A stretch of 64,000 nt of DNA from Anas platyrhynchos (taxonomy: Eukaryota > Chordata > Aves > Anseriformes > Anatidae). The position numbers and the translations under genes were made by a program. The DNA lies in contig NC_092602.1 in assembly GCF_047663525.1 (NCBI RefSeq), positions 11,343,501-11,407,500 of the forward strand, read 5' to 3'. Each line of letters begins with the position of its first letter. Position 1 is the stretch's first letter. Below are positions 13,297-25,700 of the stretch, piece by piece. Below the pieces are notes generated by a model. That model ran no database searches. It saw only the letters and a list, made by a program, of their open reading frames with translations, and was not told the DNA's origin.

Positions 13297-14508
13297 AGAG
13301 TGTTTAACTATTCATTTCTGCAATGTAATGACACAGTTTATTTTGCTGAAATACTAAGTTGTATATGCCTTGCCCCAGAGTACCAGGCCATCTCATGATG
13401 TACACCAATACAGCAGCCCAACTGCAGCAGTTGCTGCAATGAAATGAGCACAAAAACCGCTGCATCCCTCAGTCCAATACTAAAGGTTTAGATCCTGGTT
13501 CCTCCTCAGTAACTCAGGTAGGTAACAAGGGGTTGTTTACATGGACTTTCTTTACTACCTACCTTTGGAACCAAAGGCTCTCCTCTTGAACAATACGCAC
13601 TATTGAACAACGCTGCTTGTTCTCAGAACAGGGGTGGCAGACATCCTACACTATACAAAGATGGGACCTTACACCCCTGAAAGATAGCAAAGCCTAATGC
13701 CAAACCAGCACCCGCTGCAGATGCACAGAAGACCACCCCCTCCCTCCCTCCCGGTCAACCCTGATCAGCCAGGAGCACAGCATATGGGAGACTTATGCTT
13801 AAATTCTTGACCTGCCTTTTGAAGTTCCTATTATTTTTAGGCAGATCACCAAAATGCACTGCTAAAGAGGTACTTGCATTTCGTACCTTCAAAGAACAGG
13901 AAAAAGATTTTCCTCCTCATAGAGCAAAGAGGAACTATTTTGAAGTTCTCCCCACCACACCTCCTCCCCCCAGCTCTGGGTGGAATAAAGTGCTTTAATG
14001 CTTCAGTGCTTTAGAGCTGTAAATATTGACCAGGATTAGTTCTTAAACAGAAATGTTACTGTGCCACTTAGTTTCCTCCTAATGGCTCTATTACTTTTGA
14101 GAGATATTCTGCAACTTTTTAATGATAGAAAACCTCACAGCTTGTGGACCTGAGATGCAGTTTTACCTTTGTGGTAACGCAGTCATTTTACTGTGCTATT
14201 TTGCATACTGTAACTAAGCAGCAAATGGGATAAGCATGCTAAACACTTGCTGAAGAGGAAGAAAAATTTTCCTGTTCAATTGTGAATGAAATTATGTCTT
14301 AAAATGTTATAGATCTAACAAAAAGGTTTTTTCCCTCCCCCCACTAAAATTGGATTTGAATAATGTACACTTAAAAAAAAAAAAGAACCTCTGTAACATG
14401 CTGGGCACTCCCTCCAGCCAGTGTGTTATGTAGATTGAATAGAACATTAAAATAAACAAGCAATGAAAACAAAACAACTCCTCCCCCTGAACCAGAACTG
14501 TGGGCATT

Positions 14509-14528
14509 CCCCCCCCCCCCCCCCCCCC
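14509..14528. repeat. C20 homopolymer (G20 on the minus strand)
   Basis: Twenty consecutive C residues are visible. On the minus strand this is a G20 run able to form G-quadruplex structures. It is also a likely site of sequencing or assembly length error. Confidence 0.9.
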
Positions 14529-16387
14529 GCTTTGTTTTTTTTGGATTGTTGGAAATAGAGATTCAAAATAAAAACTTGAAGCTATACAAGCTGACAAGAA
14601 TCCTGTGTGCCAGGTGTTGATTTTTTTTTGCTGTCAGGCAGTTAAAATGGTTGAGAACAGAGGCTCAGTGGGAAGAACTGAAAGATTAACCATGCAGCTC
14701 ATGCATCCTAACCTCCAGGATACAGACTAACGTTCAGCAGAGCACTGTGGCTGGTTTAAGTAGTACCTAAGCTACTGTCACTATGTAGTTTGGGGTGTGG
14801 TGGCAGTGGAAATAAAGATTAATTTATAACTTGTTAGCAGAAATATGAGCTGAAGTTTCCTTTCAGGAACCTACCTTTTCTTTAAGAGCAGTTGGTTATA
14901 AAACATCCTACTCTTAACTGTAGTTTGTTTCCCCCCCCCCTCCACAAGAAGGGCGCATGAGTCATAACTAAACACATCGGGTTCAACTATTCCAAGCAGT
15001 CAGCTACTAGATCTTATTCTACACAATTGAAGATTAATTTGGATTGCAAGGAAAAAGATAAGTCCTAAGCCAACACTTACCTAACGAAAGCGAGCAACTG
15101 AAACTCAGCAGGACTGAAAAGAATACCCAACAGAGACCAAATCTAGCTTCAACATATATTCATGGTGTGTCTAGAAATGTCTTTGATGTTAAACCTCATA
15201 TGGCACACTTAGCATTTTTTATAATTCATTTCCTATGGAAACTAATGAGCTTAAGGGTGAAATTACCTCATTGAAAGTCAAAATGGTGAAGTGTGAAGAA
15301 AAGAAGGATGACCTGAAAAGCAGATTTAGTAGCAATCTTTGCATATTAAGCATTGCTATGGGAAATAGTATAATTAGTTTTCTTCAGAACTTATTCCTTG
15401 GAATTGTGTAAGTGGTATTTCAGCTCCCAAACATCATGCAGAAAGAATGTTAGATAAAATAGGTGGAAAAAATGCAAAATCCCCACACATTCTTTTTAAA
15501 ACCAAAAGATCTTTTTCCTAGCTTCCAGTAACACGGAGACTGTTGGTTTATTTTTAGAGGGCAGACTGTACAAAATAAGGCCCCCTTCCAGCAGAATTTT
15601 GTAAGAGACCATAAAAAAAAAATCAGAGCATAATTTAGAATGGAGCATTCTCAACCGCCTAACTCCTTGTACTTGAATCACTTACTTCCCTAAGCTCTTG
15701 CTGTAGGCTAAGCCATCTGCACTACACAATTCTACCAAAGATTAGAAATTGAGATAAAATGGATGCTTTTTTTTTTTTTTTTTGTGAAATGAATGAGCTA
15801 ATGCTTGACCTTCAATACCAAGCTTCTATTAATTTCAAAGAAAACAGTACAGAGCTTAAACACAAATTATCCTACAGAGTTGCTGATACTTAAGATACTG
15901 AGGACTCTCAGATTAAAACCAACTGTTGAGATTAGTATTTTGTCAGCTACATGTATTGCAGTTGCAAAAGGCCGTGTTTTTTCTCATAAGCTTGATACCC
16001 TTTTCTTTATGGAGGAAGAGCTATGAAGTGCTTATGTTGTGCCAACACCGATCACTTGGCATGGCATTACATCTAAAAATCAACAGCATCCTCTTAAACT
16101 AAATTAGTTACAGGTCATTTGGTGCTATAATGGAGCATAAAATACTTAAAACCACAAATATAAGTACAGGACAAATGAAAACCATTAAAAGACTTAAGGT
16201 CTATCAGTTTGTCTTTAAAACATACAGAACAATGTAGCATTTTCACTCTTCTATTACTTAACCATGAGTTTGAGCCTCTTTTAAACTTAGTCTGAAGAAC
16301 AACCGACACTTGGGTTAAGAACAGCTGTACAGATAGGCTACAACAAGTTAAAGACACCTAGCTTCAAGTGTGGGAACAACAGCAGCG

Positions 16388-16440
16388 CAAAGAATCCTAG
16401 AATGCTAAGCTGCAACTTGAAGTTCAACTATTCTGGCCTC
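16388..16440 (-). mobile_element. Decayed CR1-like 3' end (minus strand)
   Basis: The stretch AGAATCCTAGAATGCTAAG, followed by TTGAAGTTCAACTATTCTGGCCT, resembles the inverted 3' end of avian CR1 elements, where AGAATCATAGAAT is followed by a TTGGAAGGGACC-type segment. It is short and diverged, so the call is tentative. Confidence 0.35.
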
Positions 16441-19247
16441 ACTGTCTGTAGCATCATGCAGAAAGAACTGCAGACACGTCTTTCTATTTCCTCAGCAGGG
16501 AAACAGTTCTATTTTAAAAAGTCCCACTAATAGCAGCCACTTGAAATCTTATCATTTATATGAATTAGATCACTGAAAATCCCAAAGGTATAAAGATTAG
16601 CACAGTATGACATTCATTTTCTCTGGTCTGCTGTTAACGTCGGTAGTGTTATAATGCTTGCCATGTCAGTCTCTACAGTGTAGCAAGATATTTAAGTTGT
16701 ATGCACTTTTTTAAAAAGTGAACTTTTTTTCCTTACTAGCATCTTGAAGTCACCTTGTTTGCAAACATGTAACTTTTTAAACTTACATCATTTGCTACGA
16801 ATCCTGTAGATCTGCTAATGATCCCTTGTGGTATAAACTTTCAAGTGTCAGATTGAGTTTCTTTGATTGACAAAAAAAACTCATGTCATTTTCAGTTACT
16901 ACAAGTTCAAGGAAGATGCTTCATTGTAAAATCTCAACATTCAAATCATTGACAGCTTGACCAGTCCTGAGAAAATGTCACACACATCCATTTCTGTGGT
17001 GAAAGAATATGCCACAGAAGAAACAGAAACAGACGACTTCAGTGAACATTTTTGTTTTTAATTAATAACTTCTTAGTTCAGGAAAAAAAAATAAATCACA
17101 AAAGAGAACTGGAAGAACTACACTCCACCTTCTTTATAAAAGAACTTTCTCAAAGAGACTATGTACCTTATTTACCACTATGTCAAACTCTATCATAATC
17201 ACCCTGGTTTTCACAACATCTATTCTACTACATTTCATGCTCACCTTCCAAATATCTCTTATAAAGGAGGTGGGGGTGTGCTTTAGACAGGTTAAAAAAT
17301 ATGCTGCACCTTTACAGTATTGAAACCATTACACCAAGCATAGTTCATACATTTATCACATTAACTATCACCTGGTAACCATACATTTAAAAAGGTCTAA
17401 TGTATAGAGTATGTAATACCCATGACAGATACTCTTACTTACTTAAGAGCATATAAAGATCAGGATGTATTCACCCTCCCCATCTGCAAGTTAATTTCTC
17501 ATCTCTTCCTGGTACAATACAAATGACAAAAAAAAAAAAAAAATCCCTTCATTCCATTGCACTACTGCAACCCTATATGCATAGAAAGGCAGATCAATTA
17601 CCTATAACAGGGAAAAGGGTTTTTTAAAAGGAATTTGAAGAACCTCTACTGCACAGGTAGTTTAGATGTTAAGTACCTAAGTTCCACTTTTTTTTTCCAG
17701 ATTTTTTTTTTGTCACATAATATATCCCTACACAAACATAACTTCAGTAAGTGCAAGTGAGGTTGTACATAGTACTGTAGATACTACTTTTGACCAAAAA
17801 AATTCAGCACAAGAGGCTTGAACACTAGCACAGTGACAAGTCTATGCTGAAAGCCCATCTGGGGTGTGGGAAGTGGTGAATGAGAATGCAAAGCACATTT
17901 CTGCATATAATGTGCAAAGGCTTGATCTCTACAACTGCACTCATTTTGCTACATGCACAGCCAGAGATGAAAAATGAGATCAAAAACAGCTGGGAATGGT
18001 TGTCCTGAGAAGATACAATAACCATTAAAAATTCTAAACATAAAGTACAAATACAGAAGCAACAGAACATTGTTAATAATACTAAAAGACAGAAACACAC
18101 TGTTGTTGTTAAAAGAAGTTTCAAGTATTATTCCAGATCCAATTTCAATCCTACTCATAGGAGAAAATGCCCAGAGACTAGGAAGAGAAGTCCACTCCAA
18201 AGTGTATTTTTAATAGCACACGGACATGGTCAGCAGACCCAGCCTTGCGGCAGCTATTTTAAAAAATAAAAATCTAAACATAAATGCATAATTTTAATTA
18301 GCATTCATATTAAGATGTGCATTACTGGAAATAGTTTTTGTTTTCTAATTCACTGACACCAGTAGACGTGATGTGCTGCATCATTTGTGCTCCATTACAT
18401 CGCAAGATAGTGTGTACACTTTTTAACATTGCAGTATAAATCCTACTCACAAGTAAGGCATACTTAAAAACAACATGGTATCTACAGAGGTAACTTTGTA
18501 TGCTTTCTTCTCATTCTGTTTCACTCTTCTAAGTATGATGAAAAAGAGAAATTGGTCCCAGTTGAGCTTTGTGAACATTAACTACGAAATTATTATGAAA
18601 CAGTTCAGATCAAATCATTTGGGGGAGCAGGGATTGGTGGTGGTGGATTTTTTTTTTTTTTTAAATGATGCGTGGGACATTTCCTGAATGAACTCTGCAA
18701 AAGGCATGAAAATAAGATCTATGTTATTTATGTCAGCAACACCAGTGTTCCCCTTCATCATCCCTATCCCTACAGAAATGCCTCCATATTGCTACAATTT
18801 CTCCAAGTAATTATTTTCTGTAAGATTGTTCTTTCCAGTAAAGCCGCTATATTCAGTTTTAAATTACAGCTTTTTCTACATTTTTTTTTTTTTACCAGTG
18901 TATGCATGCTAGAGAACAGCTGCATGGCAGAGGTACATACTCAGCATACAATATCAAACCAAAAAAGAAATACAAAAAAATGAACCAGTGTCCTACTGGC
19001 TGCTGTTCTATGTCAAAAGCACGGTTTGGTTTTCTGATATAAAATACTACAGAAGTAATATTAGCAGAAGTCTGTTTTGCTTCAAGTATTACCCCAACTT
19101 TAAATGTGATTTTCAATTTTTTTGTGCAATTATTTTTGTAATTTAACGTGAATAAAAACCATCAACACGACAAAACTAAGAAAAGAAACTGTACTTCTTC
19201 CACTATAACACTGCACATATGGTAGAAGCTTTAAGCTGAAACAGCTG

Positions 19248-19253
19248 TTTAAT
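19248..19253 (-). terminator. CHFR: Candidate proximal poly(A) signal of CHFR
   Basis: An ATTAAA hexamer on the minus strand lies about 540 nt after the CHFR stop codon. It is followed within 30 nt by GT-rich sequence (ATGTGCAGTGTTATAGTGG), a fitting downstream element. A short 3' UTR would suit the family, but distal signals exist, so this is only a candidate. Confidence 0.35.
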
Positions 19254-19788
19254 GGACGGAATTTCTTTTTAAGTGAAGATTAATGTATTTCTAGCCCAAA
19301 TGCAAAGGGTAGTGACAAAATATCAGACTACCGCAAAATGCAGTTACAAATATACACTGACAATTTCCTTTTTAAATATTAATGGCTCTTGAAATAATCA
19401 TCAGATACTTATACAAAACATTTCTATTTTAAGTCTAAGGATTTTACTTAGTTTCTTCACAAGTAGTGCAAATACACTCCTTATTCTTAGGTCTTCCCAA
19501 GATATGGCTGGTTTTTGTGTGTGATTTCTGTATGTGTTCTTCACTGAAGTGATACAGGGACACTGTAGTCATGAGGATGGAATGCAATGCTTGCTGACTT
19601 TCTTGGAAAAAACCTACCTTATTCATATTCAGCTGTAAAATTCTACAAATTAAAAAGTTCACACCAGATTACCTGATGCAAAAGTTATTGATTCCCTGCT
19701 ACTGGGAGAACTGAGAAGATCCCCTGAAACCTTAAACTGTACAAGCAGTAAAACAAGTTTTTGTCCCCTCTCTACAGACTACAAGTAT
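19254..19788 (-). other. CHFR: CHFR 3' UTR (proximal part)
   Basis: This is non-coding minus-strand sequence following the TGA that ends CHFR. No further in-frame coding is present. The far boundary depends on which poly(A) signal is used. Confidence 0.5.
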
Positions 19789-22700
19789 TCAATTCTTGAA
19801 TCGTGTTTGTTCACAAATGTGATTGAATTTCCTGAAACAAAAAAAAGAAGGAAGTATTAAAATGCAACACAGTTCTCAGAAGTCAAGCAACACAAGAGTC
19901 AGCATCTTTCACAAGGTATTTTAAACGTTTAAAACAGAACATTTACACACTAACAGTGTTTTTCAGAACCTGTTTAGAAATCCTACTAACATGTTAACTG
20001 TAACAGGGTTTTCAGCATCTCTCCTGCCTAACACTTGATAGTTTTATTATGCATACAGAAAACCTGTTATTAAAAGCCTTCCTCTATACTTCTGCATACT
20101 TCAAATCCAGAAGGCAATTAAAACAGGAATCAAGAGAATTAATTTTGTCCTGAGAGACATGGGTTATTTTTAGTAGACAGTATTACACAACTCACTGGGA
20201 ACTAGTATTAAGCAGTCTAATAATACATTTGAGCACAAACAAGTTCGTTTGCTGGCTTACAGTTTTCTTCTGGTGATAAAATACAAGTAACGTTTTTCTC
20301 ATTCTATATTATTTAGGTTCCATGGGAATGGCAAGCCTGTCTGCCTGCTCTAAATAGATCACACAAAGTTCTATACAAGGCACTCCTTTCTAATTCTCAG
20401 AAACCTCTCACTATTCATTCTGTTTCTCTCTTCTTTGGGTTATGTGTATCCTGACACAAAGCGAAACATGAGTTGGGGTGCTGAGTGTGTATATAGACGT
20501 GTGGAAGAGATAATGCAAATGAGACCATGAATTTTTTCCCTCTTATCGAATCAGATTAAAGATTAGAAAGAAACCTTGCTTACATAACCAAACTACTTAG
20601 CTGAACTATTTAGCTCAATAACAAAAGCACGACTGGATATCTAGGAACAGTATAACAGGTTTGTTTGCGTTTATGGATTTTAAAAACTAACAGCAGCGGC
20701 CGGTGAAGTTTTAGAAACTGGTAATGATTGAAAGAAAAGAAGGAAAAAAAAAAATCAGTCATTTCCATTTTAGATGGAGTTATCCACCAAAATGCAAATG
20801 CACACAACTAGTAAGTGCTTTACTACTGAATTAACACTAACATTTCAAAACAGTATTTCCTGTGTGAACATACACAGTCCTATAACGTGAAGTTGCAGGT
20901 AACAGTGGTGCTTCTGAATTAAATCTGCAACTTAAATTCCAAGTTATTTTTGAAAGGTATTTGGTAAAACCCTCTGAATTTGTAAATGACTGGGGATGAA
21001 TATTTTAAAAGTCTTTCTTATGATCTGTAATAAGCTGTAAAGACTGGTTATTTTCAACCCACAGTACCTGAAATATTAAAGGAATTATGCTAAGTGTGCA
21101 TGTTCACTGCAGCATTAGAAAGATGCTGCAAAATCTACTGTTCATTAAATGCAGTTTCTCAATAAGGGATAACAGCTCTTCTGTCTTGAACCACACTGAG
21201 AATTTAGAGAATATAGCAAGAAGGATTTTTTTAACCTTCCCTGGAGGGAGTTAGCTCTTCGGTGGACAATTTTTGTTTTGTTTTTTTAAAATTCTTTAAT
21301 ATTTGTCTTTACATACATCCTCTTCATGCCTCTTTTTGTAAGAAAGGCATTGCATTGGTTATCAGTGGCCTTGAGTTTTTATTTATTTTTTTTAGATCAA
21401 GGACCTTAGTTTGGATGGATGTTTCACATGAATAACCAGGAGTCTACATCCCATAGATGTACTAAAACACTTGAGAAATAGAGCACTACCCTTTTTTCAG
21501 GCTCAGTATTTCATTTTTACCATGTGACAGGTTGCTTGAGTCAGAGGAGTAAAATATATTGAACTCCTTCAAAGACCTGAACTGGTAAGCTACAACAGGT
21601 TTCTAACGTCACACATTCCAAACTTTTCTTGCTTTTCTTGTTGTAAAATATTCCCACCAATTTATGCCTTCAGGGTTTGCTGCAGCTCACTACAGGAGTA
21701 TTTCTCATAGATCCGAAAGGGCTAAGTATTGTTTATAGCGTTTCCAAGAAATATTCCAGATATGAGCAAATAAAAAGCTGCTTGACTGGGGGAAGAGATA
21801 TGCATCAAAGGGGACTTGGGAGTGGAAAACAGGACTTAAGAAGCATTAGTGACAGGTTACAACAACTTAAAAGTGCTAGAGGTGCCCTTAGGACATGCAT
21901 GAAGGGCCTATTTCAAAGATGTTTTACATAATAACCAACCAAAAAAAAAAATACAACCTAAAGCTCACCCACTTCTGTGTATACCACAGCCATGTTCCTC
22001 ATGCTACTTCTGGCACCTCAAAGGTTTGGTTTTGTTTAAGCCCCAAAACAAACAAACAAACAAAAACATTTTATAAATTGTATAACTTACATGGCATGAT
22101 GTGCTTTGACCTGAGTTCGACAGTTGCGCCCCCAGTAGCAATCAGGACGTGATGTGACAGTCACTACAAGAAGAGGAAATAAAATGCTATGTTTATTAAC
22201 GAAACTATTGAATAAGGTGGTAGATGCTATTACACCACTGATAGTGCTGATTACTGACCAGAGCAAACATTGTAAAGAAACAAGACATTTGCAAGAAACT
22301 GCAATAAACTATCTTGGTTCACCTTTGCAGAAAGGAAGAAAACACTCAAAGGATAAAAAAATAATTCCAAACCTCATACAGACTTACAATGAAAAGATAT
22401 GACTCTCAATGCTGTCAAGTTTATTACTTAGTTTAACAGACTAATGGACTGATTAACAGACTTCACAGTTTAGGACACTGAGCATGTCTATATATATTTC
22501 CATATAAAAGAAAAACTAATTAATCTGGGTAGTTTGTTATTCTCCCCTAGTTTTACATACATAAATGTAAATGTTTTACACTCAGTGGTCCAGCAGGGCA
22601 TTACGCTAAAAAGAAAAGCAACACGAAGAAGAAACAAGCTAGACTGACTGTCTCTTGTTATGCACAGATGCAGAGTTCTAAATAGTTAGACATGGAAGTA

Positions 22701-25700
22701 GTTGCTAGCAAGAACTGACTGGACAAATGTAATGTTTAAAAGTAGACTGTTGGAAGAGCTTCTGTTCCCAACAGATTTGGGACTGAAGGAGGCACAGTTG
22801 CTTGTATGCTATTTTATACTAAAACTGTAAATGGAAACAGATTTAGAATTAATTTATGAAAACATTCTTGTTCCTAGTTGAGAGCTGGTAAAAATATGAA
22901 GTTGTCCAGGAAATGTATCATCTTACACATTTAAATGAAAAAAATAAATTACATCAACTAGTTCCTGTTGAATCTATTCTGGATTTTACTGAGTTCCTCT
23001 TCTCACTAAGCAGATACATTTATTATATGCATAAGAAATCATATTGAAAGAAAAGATCCCATTAGGGAGTCTGACAATAACTATATGCAAATTTAGCAGT
23101 TGACAAGTAAAGCAATCAGCATATCAGCTCTGCAAAAAGACTTCCACCAAGCTACATAAAGTTGCTAAAAAAATTGCCCTACACTGGGACCTGTTAATCT
23201 GGAGAATATAAACACACATCTCATTTAAATCTAAGGCTTCAAACAGAAGACACAAGAATAAAACTAACTCTTTAACTGACTTTCTCTGTATTGTGCAAAG
23301 CTATCCCCACCTGGCAATTCAGCAACAGGAATATTCTGCCTGTACTGGTAGGCAAGTTCTCGAAAGCTGCGAAGGCCACAACAGTAGCAAAGCACTGTGT
23401 TCCCAGTAATTCTGTAATCTGGGGAGAAATCCAGTTTGTACATAATGTCAGTGTAAGGAGTAAGAAATCAGACTTAACAAAAACATCATTACACTGGTTA
23501 TATACACAGAACTTCAAACCTCTTGATAATATTACTTTCTGAGTTATACATATACAAGGAGTTACACACAGACCAAAATGAACATTAACATACCTGACAA
23601 CATAAACACTCCTCTTTGAAGAGCTAACAGACTTTCATTTAACATATTTTTCCAAGTCAAACCCCTGGATGCCAGGTAATCCTAAAAAAAAGAGTGATTT
23701 AAGTGCTTAAATAAGAAAAATCTCCAACATTATAAGACAGAGACATTTAACCTCAAATATTTCCAAATCTGGATCTAACTGGGCTTTCAAAAATGGTTAA
23801 TTCTGATTACAAATAAGAATAAAATACCATTTCTTTAGCTTAATGAGCAAGATATTTTCAGATCACCAATACAGTCTTTAGCTCAGTATCTTTTGTTCAG
23901 AGTTTACCTACTTTTGCTAAAACAATGCAAATTGTTTTCAGTCACATTCTCATTTAAGTCACTTCATCTCCCTTCAGTCACATTCTCATTTAACTTGCAT
24001 CAAGATTTCATCCAATCTTTACTTAATTTAGATAACCTAGTCATGGCATGGATAAAATATTTTCCATGCATCACAAATAGAATTTTACCTATTCTGGCAA
24101 AACAAACAAACAAACAAAAAAACGTATGTTTTCCTGATATATTTTAGTGATTTATTTTCTCTAATTAATATTTCAGATGTTACACTTTAGACTGTAGAAA
24201 CTGCATTCCCTAACAAATACTTCATTACAAGTAAAGTTCTTGGATGATTTAACAACTAAACATATCTGAATTCTAGTCATTTAAACTCAAATTCATGAGT
24301 TAGGGCGATTATTTTTTGTTAATTTGGGTGGAAAGGGAAGAGTTGCTAAATAGAATACATCTACAGGATACCATGCCCTATTATACAAAGATGGGAAAAG
24401 CCAAATCACCACCTCAAAATACTTCCAGTCTAGATACAGTAACTACAGTCTTGGTCCAGCTGAACATTCAGGGCTCATATGACTTGCCCTTCAGAATCAT
24501 GTGCTATAAGTGACACAATGCCATCACTTCAGTTGTCAGGCAGCACATATAATTTCAGGAGTAAATCTTAAGCAATGTACATTTATTATTTTGCATCCTA
24601 CATAAAGATTTTTAGGCATACCTTTAGGATATCTGACTCATAGTGGTTGTTATTTAGGACTCCATCTAAACACTTGTCACCAAGATTTATTTCTAATGAG
24701 AAGAAGAAGAAGAGTTACTATTTCTTCCCCAACCCCTCAGCCCTCAAGCATTTTCTGAAGTTTCTTCTGTTTCCTGAAATAACGTGCACAGACCCACGTG
24801 AGCTCCAAGCACATGGCTGTGTTCAGCATGTGCTAAAGCATGTGATATATAATTCCCAGTTGAAATCAAAGATAAAACATTTAAGATTTTACAATTTCAC
24901 CTTCAGTAGGTGAAAGTAGTAGTGATCTACACAAATTAACAGTATTATTGAAGCATATTCCATTAGCTTCAAACTACAGTCAAGTAATTTCAACTGTTCT
25001 AATTTATTTTTCAATTTTTATTTATTTTTATTTTTTAAAACATTGAGTTTCAGTAGTCTACATATTTAGGAGAGTAAGGTTCTTTTCCAATCAGTTAACA
25101 CCAAATGTTCAGCGCTCTTGCATTGACTTGCATGATTCTCTTACTAGGCTGAAATACAATATGATCCTTTTTATACTGGAAAGCATTTTGCTCAACAAGT
25201 GCAGCTTTCAAGCTGAATATGGTAAGGACACAAGAAATTAAATCCTCTCAAAGCTAATACATGTACACATCGCTCAAGAAGTATTTGTAATGTGAGGACA
25301 CAGCCTGTGTTTCCTTTTGCATGACTGTATTTCAAACTAATTTATCATATTTCTTAAATTACCCGAAGTTCAAGACAGAAATTTTTGCAAAGAAAGCATG
25401 CTTATAAGAAACATTTTATCCCCAAATACCACAGAACGGTGCCAAACAGCCAAAACATGCCATCCGAGTGCAGCCCCAGTATAAGTGACAGAAGGGTTGC
25501 AGACAAACTGTACCTGTAAGATAACAAAGAAAACCCCTATAAGGACTACACACAAAAAAACTCAATAGTCACTGTGCCTATAAAGCAATAATAATAAGAG
25601 CCCTGATAAACTTGCTTTAAAATAAAAGTAAAACTTTCAAATTTAAAATAAACTCTATAGAGGAATAATAAATTCTATGAAGGAAGATTTTCATGCACTG

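Larger units (their letters stand above)
11363..13320 (+). other. Probable 3' UTR of the unidentified plus-strand gene
   Basis: This is non-coding sequence directly after the TGA at 11,362. It contains AATAAA-type hexamers at about 12,540-12,552 (within an ATAAATAAATAAA run) and a clean AATAAA at 13,291-13,296. The latter is followed by T/GT-rich sequence, so it is the preferred end. An imperfect duplication at 12,458-12,587 lies inside. The extent is inferred; RNA evidence is needed to place the true end. Confidence 0.45.
13321..19240. other. Interval between convergent genes
   Basis: No coding exon is supported here. The interval contains a C20 tract at 14,509-14,528, A/T homopolymers (for example about 15,769-15,783 and 17,528-17,543), a probable decayed CR1 tail at about 16,388-16,440, and several AATAAA-type hexamers on both strands. 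A reverse-strand AATAAA at 13,342-13,337 would extend the CHFR 3' UTR to 6.4 kb if used. Long alternative UTRs from either gene are possible. Confidence 0.5.
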
